In this document: positions 1 to 7,834 of the stretch, piece after piece | How positions within the stretch are numbered: the stretch's first letter is position 1 | How the letters are laid out: every line of letters begins with the position of its first letter | From: Tatumella sp. JGM118 | Lineage (GTDB): Bacteria > Pseudomonadota > Gammaproteobacteria > Enterobacterales > Enterobacteriaceae | Assembly (NCBI RefSeq): GCF_018257515.1 | Contig: NZ_JAERJR010000003.1 | Location: 1 to 64,000 of the forward strand | Length of the DNA stretch: 64,000 nucleotides | Direction of reading: 5' to 3' | Position numbers and translations under genes: made by a program | Notes under the pieces: generated by a model | Databases searched by the model: none | Told to the model about the DNA's origin: nothing | The model's input: only the letters and a program-made list of their open reading frames with translations

Positions 1-170
1 TTGCGAGGTGGCGTATATTACGCTTTTCACCTCAGGAGTCAACCACTATTTCGTGATTTTTTCTCCCGGACCGAATCGCTTCAGTCCCTGTCACGCCGTG
101 GCGCATCGCGCTTTGCCGTGTCAGTGGGAGCGCATTATAGGGAGATAATTTTTTCTGACAAGGGTTTATT
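1..170 (-). promoter_or_regulatory. Tandem rRNA operon promoters P1 and P2, reading left
   Basis: On the minus strand, P1 has -35 TTGTCA (156-161) and -10 TATAAT (134-139) with a 16 bp spacer. It is followed by GCGCTCCCACTGACACGG, which closely matches the start region of E. coli rrn P1 promoters; transcription probably starts near 125. P2 has -35 TTGACT (37-42) and -10 TAATAT (15-20), again 16 bp apart, followed by ACGCC. Upstream of P1 (162-185) the sequence is A/T-rich, as expected of an UP element. The 16S gene itself would lie beyond the left edge. E. coli has rrnH directly downstream of gmhB in the same direction, and this layout agrees. An open frame across this segment on the plus strand is a shadow. 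Confidence 0.88.
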
Positions 171-222
171 TCAAATAAATTATCGTTCGCTGAAACTTCA
201 CACAATCTGTACTATTTCCAGG

Positions 223-789
223 CTATTTCGCTGCATTTTTGATAAAAGCAGGTAACTCAGCCAGGCTGTTGAGTACAACATCGGCAGTTTCTTCCGCTGT
301 TTTATCTAAAGGTTGCCCGCTACGAACCAGAATTTTATGTCCGACACCTGCCGCCTGAGCTGCCAGCATATCTTCCCGCTTATCACCCACCATATAAGAT
401 GCGGCCATATCGATATTCAGCTGCTCCTGTCCGGAAAGTAACATGCCAGGTTTCGGCTTGCGGCAATCGCAGACCTGAGTATATTCCGCAACACTCCCTT
501 CAGGATGATGTGGACAGAAGTAGATACCATCCAGCTCAACATCGCGATCAGCCAGTGACCAATCCATCCATTCGGTCAGTTGCATGAACTGATCTTCTGT
601 ATACTTACCGCGGGCAATCCCTGACTGGTTAGTCACCACCACCAGCGCATATCCCATTTTCTTCAATTCCTGCATGGCTTCGATAACACCATCGATAAAT
701 TGGAAGTCGTCGATCTGATGTACGAAACCATGGTCAATATTGATAGTACCGTCTCTGTCCAGAAAAATGGCCGGAATTTTATTTGTCAC
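223..789 (-). CDS. gmhB: D-glycero-beta-D-manno-heptose-1,7-bisphosphate 7-phosphatase
   Basis: GmhB is a cytoplasmic HAD-superfamily phosphatase. It removes the C7 phosphate during ADP-heptose synthesis for the LPS inner core. The HAD motif DRDGT lies close to the N-terminus ([10 protein letters not shown]), followed by VVVTNQSG (motif II) and the zinc-binding loop with CPHHPEG and [18 protein letters not shown] is the motif III/IV region. The start is taken as GTG at 789 ([10 protein letters not shown]), giving 188 residues against 191 in E. coli, with an AGGAG ribosome binding site about 7 bases upstream. The longer frame from 819 has no matching family N-terminus. The rRNA promoter lies just downstream in the same direction. 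Confidence 0.95.
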   Translation of the reverse strand: MTNKIPAIFLDRDGTINIDHGFVHQIDDFQFIDGVIEAMQELKKMGYALVVVTNQSGIARGKYTEDQFMQLTEWMDWSLADRDVELDGIYFCPHHPEGSVAEYTQVCDCRKPKPGMLLSGQEQLNIDMAASYMVGDKREDMLAAQAAGVGHKILVRSGQPLDKTAEETADVVLNSLAELPAFIKNAAK

Positions 790-947
790 ACAATGACTCC
801 TCTGATTAACTGGCCGCATTATCGCATGATCCGCGGTGTCAGTGCATTAAAAGCCGGCCGGGACCGCGGCAACGTTCAGTTATCCTTAAAGAACAGTGTC
901 GGGTTTGGACTGGCTATCCCCCCGTAAAATCACGGTACTGCCTGTTC

Positions 948-1041
948 TCAGATTTCTTTCATTTATATGGCAAAGCTGCCCCGGGCTTCTGCATTCAGAT
1001 TTCTTTCATCTATATGACAAAGCTGTCCCGGGCTTCTGCAT
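948..1041. repeat. Tandem direct repeat, two copies of 47 bp
   Basis: Copy 1 is 948-994 and copy 2 is 995-1041. Both begin TCAGATTTCTTTCAT and end CCCGGGCTTCTGCAT, with three mismatches between them. The two copies abut exactly. Function unknown; it could be a recent duplication within the divergent gmhB side of the gap. Confidence 0.9.
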
Positions 1042-1350
1042 AAAGCGTTGACATCCGTTTTCATCAAGATGTATCCATACATATCAACGAGATAAACATA
1101 TACTACCGTCCCGGGAAGTTTTACCCGCAATAATCGATGGCACAATAACTACCTACAGAAAACTGATCAGCTGCTGCTGCCCCAATGCCGGTCAGAAAGA
1201 CACCCGGTAAGGATCCATCTGTATCTATATCTCCATCTATACCTGCATCACCTGCATCTGTAAAAATGACCAGCACTGTAAACAGTGACGCTATCCATCG
1301 GTTGATAGGATAATTATTTTATTACTCCTAAACACTGGTAACTATCCGAC

Positions 1351-1373
1351 CAACTTATTGCCATAATAAGTTG
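1351..1373. promoter_or_regulatory. Perfect inverted repeat upstream of the candidate toxin
   Basis: The arms CAACTTATT (1351-1359) and AATAAGTTG (1365-1373) are exact complements around a 5 bp centre, GCCAT. It lies about 100 bp before the start at 1472. The A/T-rich stem and lack of a U-run argue against a terminator and favour a protein-binding site. The binding protein is unknown. Confidence 0.5.
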
Positions 1374-1395
1374 TTAATAAAAATAAAAATATAGT

Positions 1396-1411
1396 TGTGA
1401 TTAACATCACT
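1396..1411 (+). promoter_or_regulatory. CRP- or FNR-type binding site
   Basis: TGTGA-TTAACA-TCACT matches the CRP consensus TGTGA-N6-TCACA at 9 of 10 positions. The same bases read GTGAT-TAAC-ATCAC, which matches the FNR consensus TTGAT-N4-ATCAA at 4 of 5 positions in each half. It lies about 60-75 bp before the start codon at 1472, a plausible activator position. No clear -10 element was identified, so the promoter itself is not assigned. Confidence 0.5.
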
Positions 1412-1471
1412 ATCTGTAAAAACAAAATCCGGTAGCCTTATTTACTAATTGTTGATAAAGGGACTTTGATC

Positions 1472-3322
1472 ATGGGTTTCTCATATGATAAAACCATCAA
1501 TTATTTTCCAAAAAATAAAGGTATTGAAGGATACACAATTTTAATCTCGGGGCTATTCCCTAACCATGGAATGCACCAGTCTCAAATACAAAGCCTTTCT
1601 CAAACCAGTACGTCCCTGGATGAAAATAAAGATCTTATTAACAAAAAAATGGCTTACTTATCCAACAAATCACCTTCAGAACAACGGAACAAACACATAG
1701 AAAACCTATCCACAAAAATTACAAAAATAAATAAAGAACAAGAAGAAATTAAAAATGAAATAAATAGCATACTAGAAAATATGGACAATATAATTGAGAG
1801 TGAATTCAATAAGGAAACCAGTGAACATGATTATATTTTATATTCAGGAACAGACTTATCTTTTTCAACCCCAATAAACACAAAAGAGTTTACCCAATCG
1901 GACGCTGAAGACTCCCTCATTGAAAAAGTGACTATCCATGCAGATGTCAGTTGTTATGATGTAGAAGTTATTTTTTTTGATAAATTAGCCATGCACAACA
2001 ATAAATATTCATTAAATTTCAGTTTTAACAGCTGCCGATTTGGAGAGTGCAAACGAGTTGAGTTACTCTATAATGATTTTGATGAATCTTCAAATCGGGG
2101 GTATGCCAACCGCTTGATCGAATGGCATCGGACCGACGATGAATTTTATGATGATGACAATGGTTATTGGGAAAGTGGAGAATCCGAAACAACGGAGGGT
2201 TCTTTTATACTTGAGGAGTGCAGCATCGGTATTCATCGAGCCTCAATATCAGCATTCGTCAATACAACATCAGGTATAAAAAGGTTTGAAAGTGAGATAA
2301 ATATTTCTGATGGTGACAGCTTTAGAATATTTATAAAAACAACTAATAGTCATGTTGCTGATAAGATTCAACCGGGTTTTTTAATCTCCGATAAATATTG
2401 TTCCCTGGAATCGCTCGAAAATGAGATTTTCACTAAGGATTCCCCCTCAATCTCAAGAAAACTGTTCAGAGAATTAAATGCCGGAACAATCATCTGTCCT
2501 GGCAGCATGCTTATAGTTGCTGCAGATCCCTCATTCGACCAGAATCATATGTCTCAGTTAATGTATTCCAGGGATCAGGTTAATTATTATCTTAACCTTA
2601 TAACAGAGCAGAAAGCAGACCATAATTTCTTCTATAAAAACTATCAGACCTTGGCTAATTTTTTAACTATAGCGGAAATGGGAACGGACCTGGCCGGAGT
2701 TGCTGGATCTGAGCACTTCAAACAGATAGAGAAAATAATCAAAAATATAAACATGTTATATAAATCCTCTTTTGAAAGCATGGGGGCCATTACGGGTGAT
2801 GTTATTTACGCCCAGAGAAGACAGCTATTTTCAAAACTGGAAACGTTACTAAAAACTAAGTTTTTACTCAAGACAATGAAATTACCTGAATATAGCAAAA
2901 TGAAAAATACGCTTTCACTGTCAACGAAATCTATTGTCCATCACTGGAAAGCATCCGGTGTCACTGACCTTCCTGGTTACTCTACACATATCGCCCAGGC
3001 GGCTAAAATGCATACCATCATGAAACGAGTTGGCTATGCAGGTATCGTTTTTAGTGGATTAGGCTCAATAAATACAATTTACAAAAGCTGTTCCTCAGGC
3101 AGAGAAAATGAATGTAAAAAAACCACTTTTACCGAAATCGGTAGCTTTTCTTTGGGGGTTGCGGGTGGTTTTCTTCCCATTCCGCTATATGTGGCATTAA
3201 GCTTTTCACCGGTGGGTATCATCGCCTGCTCAGTTATCATCAGTCTGGCTGGAAGCACTGTAGGGTCAATGTTCGGAAAATATATTGGTAACAAGATCTA
3301 CGAGGTGACTAATGATCAGTAA
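1472..3322 (+). CDS. Candidate membrane-acting toxin/effector, 616 residues
   Basis: No firm family name is given. A Lys/Glu-rich, probably coiled-coil stretch spans about residues 50-115. A beta-rich middle follows, with an acidic segment near 220-238. A LysM-like turn lies at about 331-354 (ELNAG..CPGSMLIVAADP), then an alpha-helical part carrying SIVHHW near 490. The C-terminus is hydrophobic and glycine-rich: about 520-537 and 558-602, with a Cys pair at 540/548 between them. From memory, this C-terminal layout (SxxSxVHHW, then a Cys-bracketed loop, then a glycine-zipper-like tail) occurs in putative type VI or contact-dependent antibacterial effectors. The ATG at 1472 is preferred over TTG at 1466 because AAAGGGA sits 8-9 bases upstream. 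There is no signal peptide, PAAR, VgrG or Rhs domain. Base composition is far more A/T-rich than the neighbours, suggesting horizontal transfer. The toxin role is inference. Confidence 0.55.
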   Translation: MGFSYDKTINYFPKNKGIEGYTILISGLFPNHGMHQSQIQSLSQTSTSLDENKDLINKKMAYLSNKSPSEQRNKHIENLSTKITKINKEQEEIKNEINSILENMDNIIESEFNKETSEHDYILYSGTDLSFSTPINTKEFTQSDAEDSLIEKVTIHADVSCYDVEVIFFDKLAMHNNKYSLNFSFNSCRFGECKRVELLYNDFDESSNRGYANRLIEWHRTDDEFYDDDNGYWESGESETTEGSFILEECSIGIHRASISAFVNTTSGIKRFESEINISDGDSFRIFIKTTNSHVADKIQPGFLISDKYCSLESLENEIFTKDSPSISRKLFRELNAGTIICPGSMLIVAADPSFDQNHMSQLMYSRDQVNYYLNLITEQKADHNFFYKNYQTLANFLTIAEMGTDLAGVAGSEHFKQIEKIIKNINMLYKSSFESMGAITGDVIYAQRRQLFSKLETLLKTKFLLKTMKLPEYSKMKNTLSLSTKSIVHHWKASGVTDLPGYSTHIAQAAKMHTIMKRVGYAGIVFSGLGSINTIYKSCSSGRENECKKTTFTEIGSFSLGVAGGFLPIPLYVALSFSPVGIIACSVIISLAGSTVGSMFGKYIGNKIYEVTNDQ

Positions 3323-3734
3323 ACTCCCGATAGACCTGCTGTTATTATTAGGTCTTACCGCATTACTCGTATTAATGGCGCTTATTTCTTATAGTTATGC
3401 TTTTTTTGTCGTTCGTCCCAGAGATAAAGAAATAACTAAGCTGTTCTACCAACGTTTTGGCTGCTACCCGCCAAGCGTTGAACTTTACTTTTCTCTCCCA
3501 AAGATAAAATATTTTTACTTCAGAAATTATTCTTATTACCAGATACTACTCAAAGAGAAAAACCAGAAATTTCTCATCAAACAGGGTATTACCTGCGAAC
3601 AGTATGATTTTATTCGCGCTCTTCCATCAAACTTAACCGCTCCGTTGTTAAAAGAAATAACATTAAGTTCTACAACTGGCCTTACTACGCTTCTTTTATT
3701 CGTATCTGCTTTCATTAGCATGGTTTTCAACTGA
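3312..3734 (+). CDS. Candidate immunity protein, two-helix inner-membrane protein
   Basis: The 140-residue product has a long hydrophobic helix at about 9-33 and a second at about 113-138. Between them is a roughly 80-residue basic/aromatic section beginning VRPRDKE. The positive charges directly after helix 1 suggest the middle part is cytoplasmic. The ATG lies inside the last codons of the preceding gene (11 bp overlap), with GAGGTG just upstream, so translation is probably coupled. A small membrane protein coupled to a protein with a hydrophobic C-terminus is the usual arrangement for immunity against a pore-forming or membrane toxin. No family was recognised; the immunity role rests on context only. 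Confidence 0.5.
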   Translation: MISKLPIDLLLLLGLTALLVLMALISYSYAFFVVRPRDKEITKLFYQRFGCYPPSVELYFSLPKIKYFYFRNYSYYQILLKEKNQKFLIKQGITCEQYDFIRALPSNLTAPLLKEITLSSTTGLTTLLLFVSAFISMVFN

Positions 3735-3881
3735 CCCTGCCCGCACGATGACTCCCGCCCTGTCTGAGGGAGGACCTGTGATATTGAAGCCTCCCTTATC
3801 TTGAGCAATCCCCGACAGAGTTTTGACACCTATCAGACGGCTATCACATATGCGAAATGACGATAAGACTTTCATTGATTT

Positions 3882-3905
3882 AGACGTCTGGATGCCTTAA
3901 CATCC
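3882..3905 (+). promoter_or_regulatory. MetJ operator (met boxes) before metN
   Basis: A perfect met box, AGACGTCT, occupies 3882-3889 and is followed by two diverged boxes, GGATGCCT (3890-3897) and TAACATCC (3898-3905). MetJ binds tandem 8 bp boxes with S-adenosylmethionine and represses methionine uptake genes. A TTGACA at 3823-3828 could be the -35 of the promoter, but its -10 is weak. Confidence 0.72.
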
Positions 3906-3980
3906 TTTCCATTACAGACATTGTCACTGCTGAAATGTCTTACAGCTACCGTAATATCTTATAAAAAATCGAATACATAG

Positions 3981-5012
3981 ATGATTAAATTAGAAAACAT
4001 CAGCAAAGTGTTCACCCAGGGAACACAGACAATTACCGCATTGTCTGACGTCAGTCTGCATGTCCCTGCCGGACAAATTTACGGGGTGATCGGTGCCTCC
4101 GGCGCCGGGAAAAGTACACTGATCCGCTGCGTCAACCTGCTGGAACGTCCCACATCCGGCCGGGTACTGGTGGATAATCAGGACCTGACGGCATTCTCTG
4201 AAAAACAGCTAACGCTGGCACGCCGTCAGATTGGCATGATTTTCCAGCATTTTAACCTGTTAAATTCCCGCACGGTTTTCGGCAACGTGGCATTACCGCT
4301 GGAACTGGAAAATCGTCCGCGTGAAGAAATCAAACAGAAAGTCACCGCCCTGCTGGAGCTTGTCGGACTGGGTGATAAGCATGATTCCCGTCCCGGAAAT
4401 CTGTCAGGAGGACAGAAACAACGTGTCGCCATTGCCAGAGCCCTGGCCTGTGACCCGAAAGTCCTGCTCTGCGATGAAGCCACCAGTGCCCTGGACCCGG
4501 CCACGACCCGTTCTATTCTCGAACTGCTGAAAGATATCAACCGGCGGCTCGGACTGACCATCATGCTGATTACGCATGAGATGGATGTCGTTAAACGCAT
4601 CTGTGATCAGGTTGCAATCATCAGTCAGGGGCAGCTCATTGAGAAAGATGAGGTCAGTGAGGTGTTCTCTCATCCGAAAACCCCGCTGGCACAGCAATTT
4701 ATTCAGTCGACCCTGCATCTGGATATTCCTGAGGATTATCAACAGCGCCTTAGTCAGACCACCGGTGAAGGCAAAATCCCTTTGCTGCGCCTCGAATTTA
4801 CCGGCGATTCGGTGGATGCCCCTCTGCTGTCTGAAGTTGCCCGCCGTTTCAGTGTGGATTGCAATATCATCAGCGCTCAGATGGATTATGCCGGCGGAGT
4901 TAAATTCGGCATTATGCTGACCGAAATGGCCGGCGAGAGTAAAGACAGCAGCGATGCCATCCAATGGCTACGCGAACAACATGTTAAAGCAGAGGTATTA
5001 GGGTATGTCTGA
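3981..5012 (+). CDS. metN: Methionine ABC importer ATPase
   Basis: MetN is the ATPase of the MetNIQ D/L-methionine importer at the inner membrane. Walker A is GASGAGKST (38-46), the ABC signature LSGGQKQR, and Walker [15 protein letters not shown]-terminal NIL/ACT-like domain follows residue ~265; in E. coli MetN it binds methionine and shuts the transporter down (trans-inhibition). Length is 343, as in E. coli. The start is ATG at 3981 with only a weak ribosome binding site. metI overlaps its last 8 bases. Upstream met boxes imply MetJ control. Confidence 0.97.
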   Translation: MIKLENISKVFTQGTQTITALSDVSLHVPAGQIYGVIGASGAGKSTLIRCVNLLERPTSGRVLVDNQDLTAFSEKQLTLARRQIGMIFQHFNLLNSRTVFGNVALPLELENRPREEIKQKVTALLELVGLGDKHDSRPGNLSGGQKQRVAIARALACDPKVLLCDEATSALDPATTRSILELLKDINRRLGLTIMLITHEMDVVKRICDQVAIISQGQLIEKDEVSEVFSHPKTPLAQQFIQSTLHLDIPEDYQQRLSQTTGEGKIPLLRLEFTGDSVDAPLLSEVARRFSVDCNIISAQMDYAGGVKFGIMLTEMAGESKDSSDAIQWLREQHVKAEVLGYV

Positions 5013-5658
5013 CGCCATGATTTGGTTACTGGCTGGCGGTGTCTGGGAAACACTGATCATGACCTTTGTCTCAGGTTTCTTCGGGTTCGTTCTCGGACTG
5101 CCGGTCGGGGTATTATTGTATATCACCCGTCCGGGACAGATTATGGCAAATAAGTCGCTGTACCGGGCTATCTCTGCCATCGTCAACATCTTCCGGTCCA
5201 TCCCGTTCATTATTCTGCTGGTCTGGATGATCCCTTTTACCCGTATCCTGGTTGGAACATCGATAGGCTTACAGGCGGCGATCGTACCGCTGACCATCGG
5301 CGCGGCACCCTTTATTGCCCGCATGGTGGAAAATACCTTGCTTGAACTCCCGGCAGGGCTGATTGAGGCTTCCCGTGCGATGGGGGCGACGCCAATGCAA
5401 ATTATTCGCAAGGTGCTGTTACCGGAAGCATTACCGGGATTAATCAACGCTGCCACGATTACCCTGATCACGCTGGTCGGTTACTCTGCGATGGGGGGTG
5501 CCGTCGGTGCCGGCGGGCTGGGTCAGATCGGTATCCAGTACGGTTATATCGGTTATGACGCGTTTGTGATGAATTCGGTATTAGTATTACTGGTGATTCT
5601 GGTGTATTTAATTCAGTTCTGTGGCGACCGAATTGTTCGTGCCGTTTCCCGGAAATAA
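5005..5658 (+). CDS. metI: Methionine ABC importer permease
   Basis: MetI is the inner-membrane permease of MetNIQ, 217 residues, as in E. coli. It shows five hydrophobic helices and the EAA coupling loop ([20 protein letters not shown]), which contacts MetN. Its ATG overlaps the metN 3' end by 8 bp, so translation is coupled; metQ follows 33 bp later. Confidence 0.97.
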   Translation: MSDAMIWLLAGGVWETLIMTFVSGFFGFVLGLPVGVLLYITRPGQIMANKSLYRAISAIVNIFRSIPFIILLVWMIPFTRILVGTSIGLQAAIVPLTIGAAPFIARMVENTLLELPAGLIEASRAMGATPMQIIRKVLLPEALPGLINAATITLITLVGYSAMGGAVGAGGLGQIGIQYGYIGYDAFVMNSVLVLLVILVYLIQFCGDRIVRAVSRK

Positions 5659-5691
5659 GTAATTTATATAATTTTAATTAAGGAAGAGAAG

Positions 5692-6510
5692 ATGACCTTT
5701 ACCTTTAAGAAAATCGCCGCTGCAGGGGCTCTGATTGGTGTGATCGCACTGTCAGGCTGCGGTCAGAAAAATAAAGAAGATGAAAACCACATCAAAGTGG
5801 GTGTTATTGCCGGTGCCGAACAGCAGGTTGCTGAAGTCGCTAAAAAAGTGGCAAAAGAAAAATACGGTCTGGATGTTGAGCTGGTGACCTTTAACGATTA
5901 TGTGCTGCCTAATGAAGCGCTGAGCAAAGGGGATATTGATGCCAATGCTTTCCAGCACAAACCGTATCTTGACCAGCAGATCAAAGATCGCGGATACAAA
6001 CTGGTGGCGGTAGCCAATACCTTTGTTTACCCGATTGCCGGCTACTCCAAGAAAATTAAATCCATTGATCAGCTGAAAGACGGTGATCAAATCGCTATTC
6101 CGAATGACCCGACTAACCTCGGTCGTTCCTTGCTGCTGCTGCAGAAAACCGGTCTTATTAAGCTGAAGGACGGTGTCGGACTGCTGCCGACCACTCTGGA
6201 TATTACCGAAAACCCGAAACACCTTAAAATTGTTGAACTGGAAGCGCCTCAGTTACCTCGTTCTCTGGATGACAGCAAAATCGCACTGGCCATCATCAAC
6301 ACCACTTATGCCAGCCAGATTGGTCTGACACCACAGAAAGACGGGATCTTCGTGGAAGATAAAGATTCTCCTTATGTGAATCTGATCGTGACCCGTGAAG
6401 ACAACAAAGATGCGCAGAATGTGAAAAACTTTATCAAAGCTTATCAGTCTGATGAAGTTGCAGACGCTGCGAATAAAATCTTTAACGGCGGTGCGGTTAA
6501 AGGCTGGTAA
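5692..6510 (+). CDS. metQ: Methionine-binding lipoprotein
   Basis: MetQ is the substrate-binding lipoprotein (NlpA family) that delivers methionine to MetNI. A type II signal peptide ends in the lipobox LSGC, with the lipidated Cys at residue 23. Residues 35-260 form the periplasmic binding fold (start IKVGVIAGAE). It is preceded by a strong AAGGAAGAGAAG ribosome binding region, consistent with higher expression than metNI. A rho-independent terminator follows immediately. Confidence 0.97.
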   Translation: MTFTFKKIAAAGALIGVIALSGCGQKNKEDENHIKVGVIAGAEQQVAEVAKKVAKEKYGLDVELVTFNDYVLPNEALSKGDIDANAFQHKPYLDQQIKDRGYKLVAVANTFVYPIAGYSKKIKSIDQLKDGDQIAIPNDPTNLGRSLLLLQKTGLIKLKDGVGLLPTTLDITENPKHLKIVELEAPQLPRSLDDSKIALAIINTTYASQIGLTPQKDGIFVEDKDSPYVNLIVTREDNKDAQNVKNFIKAYQSDEVADAANKIFNGGAVKGW

Positions 6511-6530
6511 AATCAGACCGGCAATGACCA

Positions 6531-6556
6531 GGGCGGCAGAGATGCCGCCCTTTTTT
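6531..6556 (+). terminator. Rho-independent terminator of metNIQ
   Basis: GGGCGGCA and TGCCGCCC form an 8 bp GC-rich stem around AGA, followed directly by TTTTTT. Confidence 0.9.
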
Positions 6557-6635
6557 ATTTCTGCACGCGGTGACTTGTTATTTTCCTACGCTCTTGTTTC
6601 AATACCCGCTGTTTATATTTTATGAGGGTTATCCA

Positions 6636-7037
6636 ATGCGTCTGTTTCCGCTTTGCGTGTTTGCGTTAATGCTGACAGGCTGTTCCGTTCATCATGAACC
6701 TCCTGCTCGTCAGCCGCTTACATCAGCAAAACACAGTGAGCCGGCACGCAATAAGTATGCCCATCGAGCCACAACGGTGCAGATTTATACCTCCCCGACA
6801 GAATTGCTGAGTAAGCCGTTCCGGGACCTGGGGGAAGTCTCCGGCGAAGATTGCCAGTCCGGCAGCCAGGACTCTCCGGCGAATATCAATACAGCACGCA
6901 AACGTATGCAGATAAAAGCCTCGGAATTAAAAGCCAATGCTGTCCTGCTGCACCAGTGTGCTGTCGTGACTACGACCGCAGGATGTTACCGTCAGGCGGT
7001 ATGTCAGGGATCGGCACTGCAAGTCTCGGCCCAATGA
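6636..7037 (+). CDS. rcsF: Outer-membrane stress sensor lipoprotein RcsF
   Basis: RcsF reports LPS and peptidoglycan stress to the Rcs phosphorelay by contacting IgaA, and is displayed through BamA/OMP complexes. The start is ATG at 6636, preceded by GAGGGT. The lipobox LTGC puts the lipidated Cys at residue 16, and a Pro-rich linker follows. The C-terminal domain keeps four Cys (EDCQ, HQC, GCYRQAVC) for the two disulfides known in E. coli RcsF. Length is 133 against 134. Its stop overlaps the trmO start in ATGA. bamA, its physical partner, lies in the same window. Confidence 0.95.
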   Translation: MRLFPLCVFALMLTGCSVHHEPPARQPLTSAKHSEPARNKYAHRATTVQIYTSPTELLSKPFRDLGEVSGEDCQSGSQDSPANINTARKRMQIKASELKANAVLLHQCAVVTTTAGCYRQAVCQGSALQVSAQ

Positions 7038-7741
7038 GTGAATTTACCTTCAATACCCTCGGGGTCATACGCTCCCCGTGGAAAGAGAAATTCGCCGTTC
7101 CCCGCCAGCCGGGCCTGGTAACTCAGGAAGGCGGGGAGCTGCATTTACTGCCGCCTTATAATCAGAACGATGCCGTACGGGGCCTGGAGCAGTTCAGTCA
7201 TTTATGGGTCATTTTTGTTTTCCATCAGACGATGCAGCAGGGGTGGCGTCCTACCGTTCGCCCTCCCCGTCTTGGCGGAAATGAACGCATGGGCGTTTTT
7301 GCGACCCGCTCTACCTTTCGCCCGAATCCGATAGGTATGTCGCTCGTTTCCCTGGAAGGGATCCGCACCGGAAATCAGCAGGTTGTACTGGAGTTAGGCA
7401 GTCTGGATCTGGTCGATGGCACGCCGGTGATTGATATCAAGCCTTATCTGCCTTTTGCCGAAGCAGTACCCGATGCCCGTGCCGGATATGCCCAGCAGGC
7501 GCCGGTGGCTGATATGCCGGTGACATTTACCGCAGAAGCCAGACAGCAACTGTCTCTGCTGGCGGAGCAGTATCCCCGGCTTGAGCAATTTTTATCTGAG
7601 GTGCTTGCACAGGATCCGCGACCGGCTTACCGGAAACAAAGCGATGACAACCGGGATTATGCCGCACGTCTGCTCGACTTTAATGTCCGCTGGCGTATTA
7701 CCGGCCAGGGGAATGAAGTCTTTGCCATTGAGCCGGGTTAA
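7034..7741 (+). CDS. trmO: tRNA (adenine(37)-N6)-methyltransferase
   Basis: TrmO (formerly TsaA/YaeB) adds the N6-methyl group of m6t6A37 in threonine tRNAs. The N-terminal UPF0066 beta-barrel contains GVIRSPWKEKFAVPRQPGL and the SAM-site region RSTFRPNPIGMSLV; the C-terminal extension contains DPRPAYR. The start is the ATG that overlaps the rcsF stop by 4 bp, giving 235 residues, equal to E. coli. A longer upstream frame runs antisense to no known N-terminus and is rejected. Confidence 0.95.
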   Translation: MSEFTFNTLGVIRSPWKEKFAVPRQPGLVTQEGGELHLLPPYNQNDAVRGLEQFSHLWVIFVFHQTMQQGWRPTVRPPRLGGNERMGVFATRSTFRPNPIGMSLVSLEGIRTGNQQVVLELGSLDLVDGTPVIDIKPYLPFAEAVPDARAGYAQQAPVADMPVTFTAEARQQLSLLAEQYPRLEQFLSEVLAQDPRPAYRKQSDDNRDYAARLLDFNVRWRITGQGNEVFAIEPG

Positions 7742-7748
7742 ATCACGC

Positions 7749-7777
7749 TTTTTGACAACGCAACTCACTGGTACACT
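7749..7777 (+). promoter_or_regulatory. Probable sigma-70 promoter of proS
   Basis: The -10 is TACACT (7772-7777). The -35 is read as TTTTTG (7749-7754) with a 17 bp spacer; the adjacent TTGACA (7752-7757) would leave only 14 bp. It sits 58 bp before the proS start. Confidence 0.5.
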
Positions 7778-7834
7778 AGCCGCCAGCCTGTAATCATCAC
7801 TTTTCGATCTTCCGTTTAACTGGAATATTTATTA

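Larger units (their letters stand above)
820..1471. other. Gene-free AT-rich gap between gmhB and the accessory pair
   Basis: No convincing coding sequence was found; short frames on both strands lack ribosome binding sites and resemble nothing known. The stretch contains a 47 bp tandem duplication (948-1041), a perfect 9 bp inverted repeat (1351-1373) and a CRP/FNR-type palindrome (1396-1411). From about 1300 rightwards the composition becomes strongly A/T-rich and leads into the low-GC gene at 1472. The gmhB promoter must lie near the left end, but no clear sigma-70 boxes could be picked. Confidence 0.6.

Noticed and set aside
1-255. Open frame of 84 codons at the left edge
   Set aside because: It overlaps the rRNA P1/P2 promoters on the opposite strand, which explain the conservation of this sequence.
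963-1145. 60-codon open frame on the minus strand in the gmhB-toxin gap
   Set aside because: It crosses the 47 bp tandem repeat and has no ribosome binding site; the repeat explains the frame.
3735-3860. GGGAGG/CCTCCC pairing after the immunity gene as a terminator
   Set aside because: The loop would be about 16 bases and no T-run follows, so it was not listed as a terminator.
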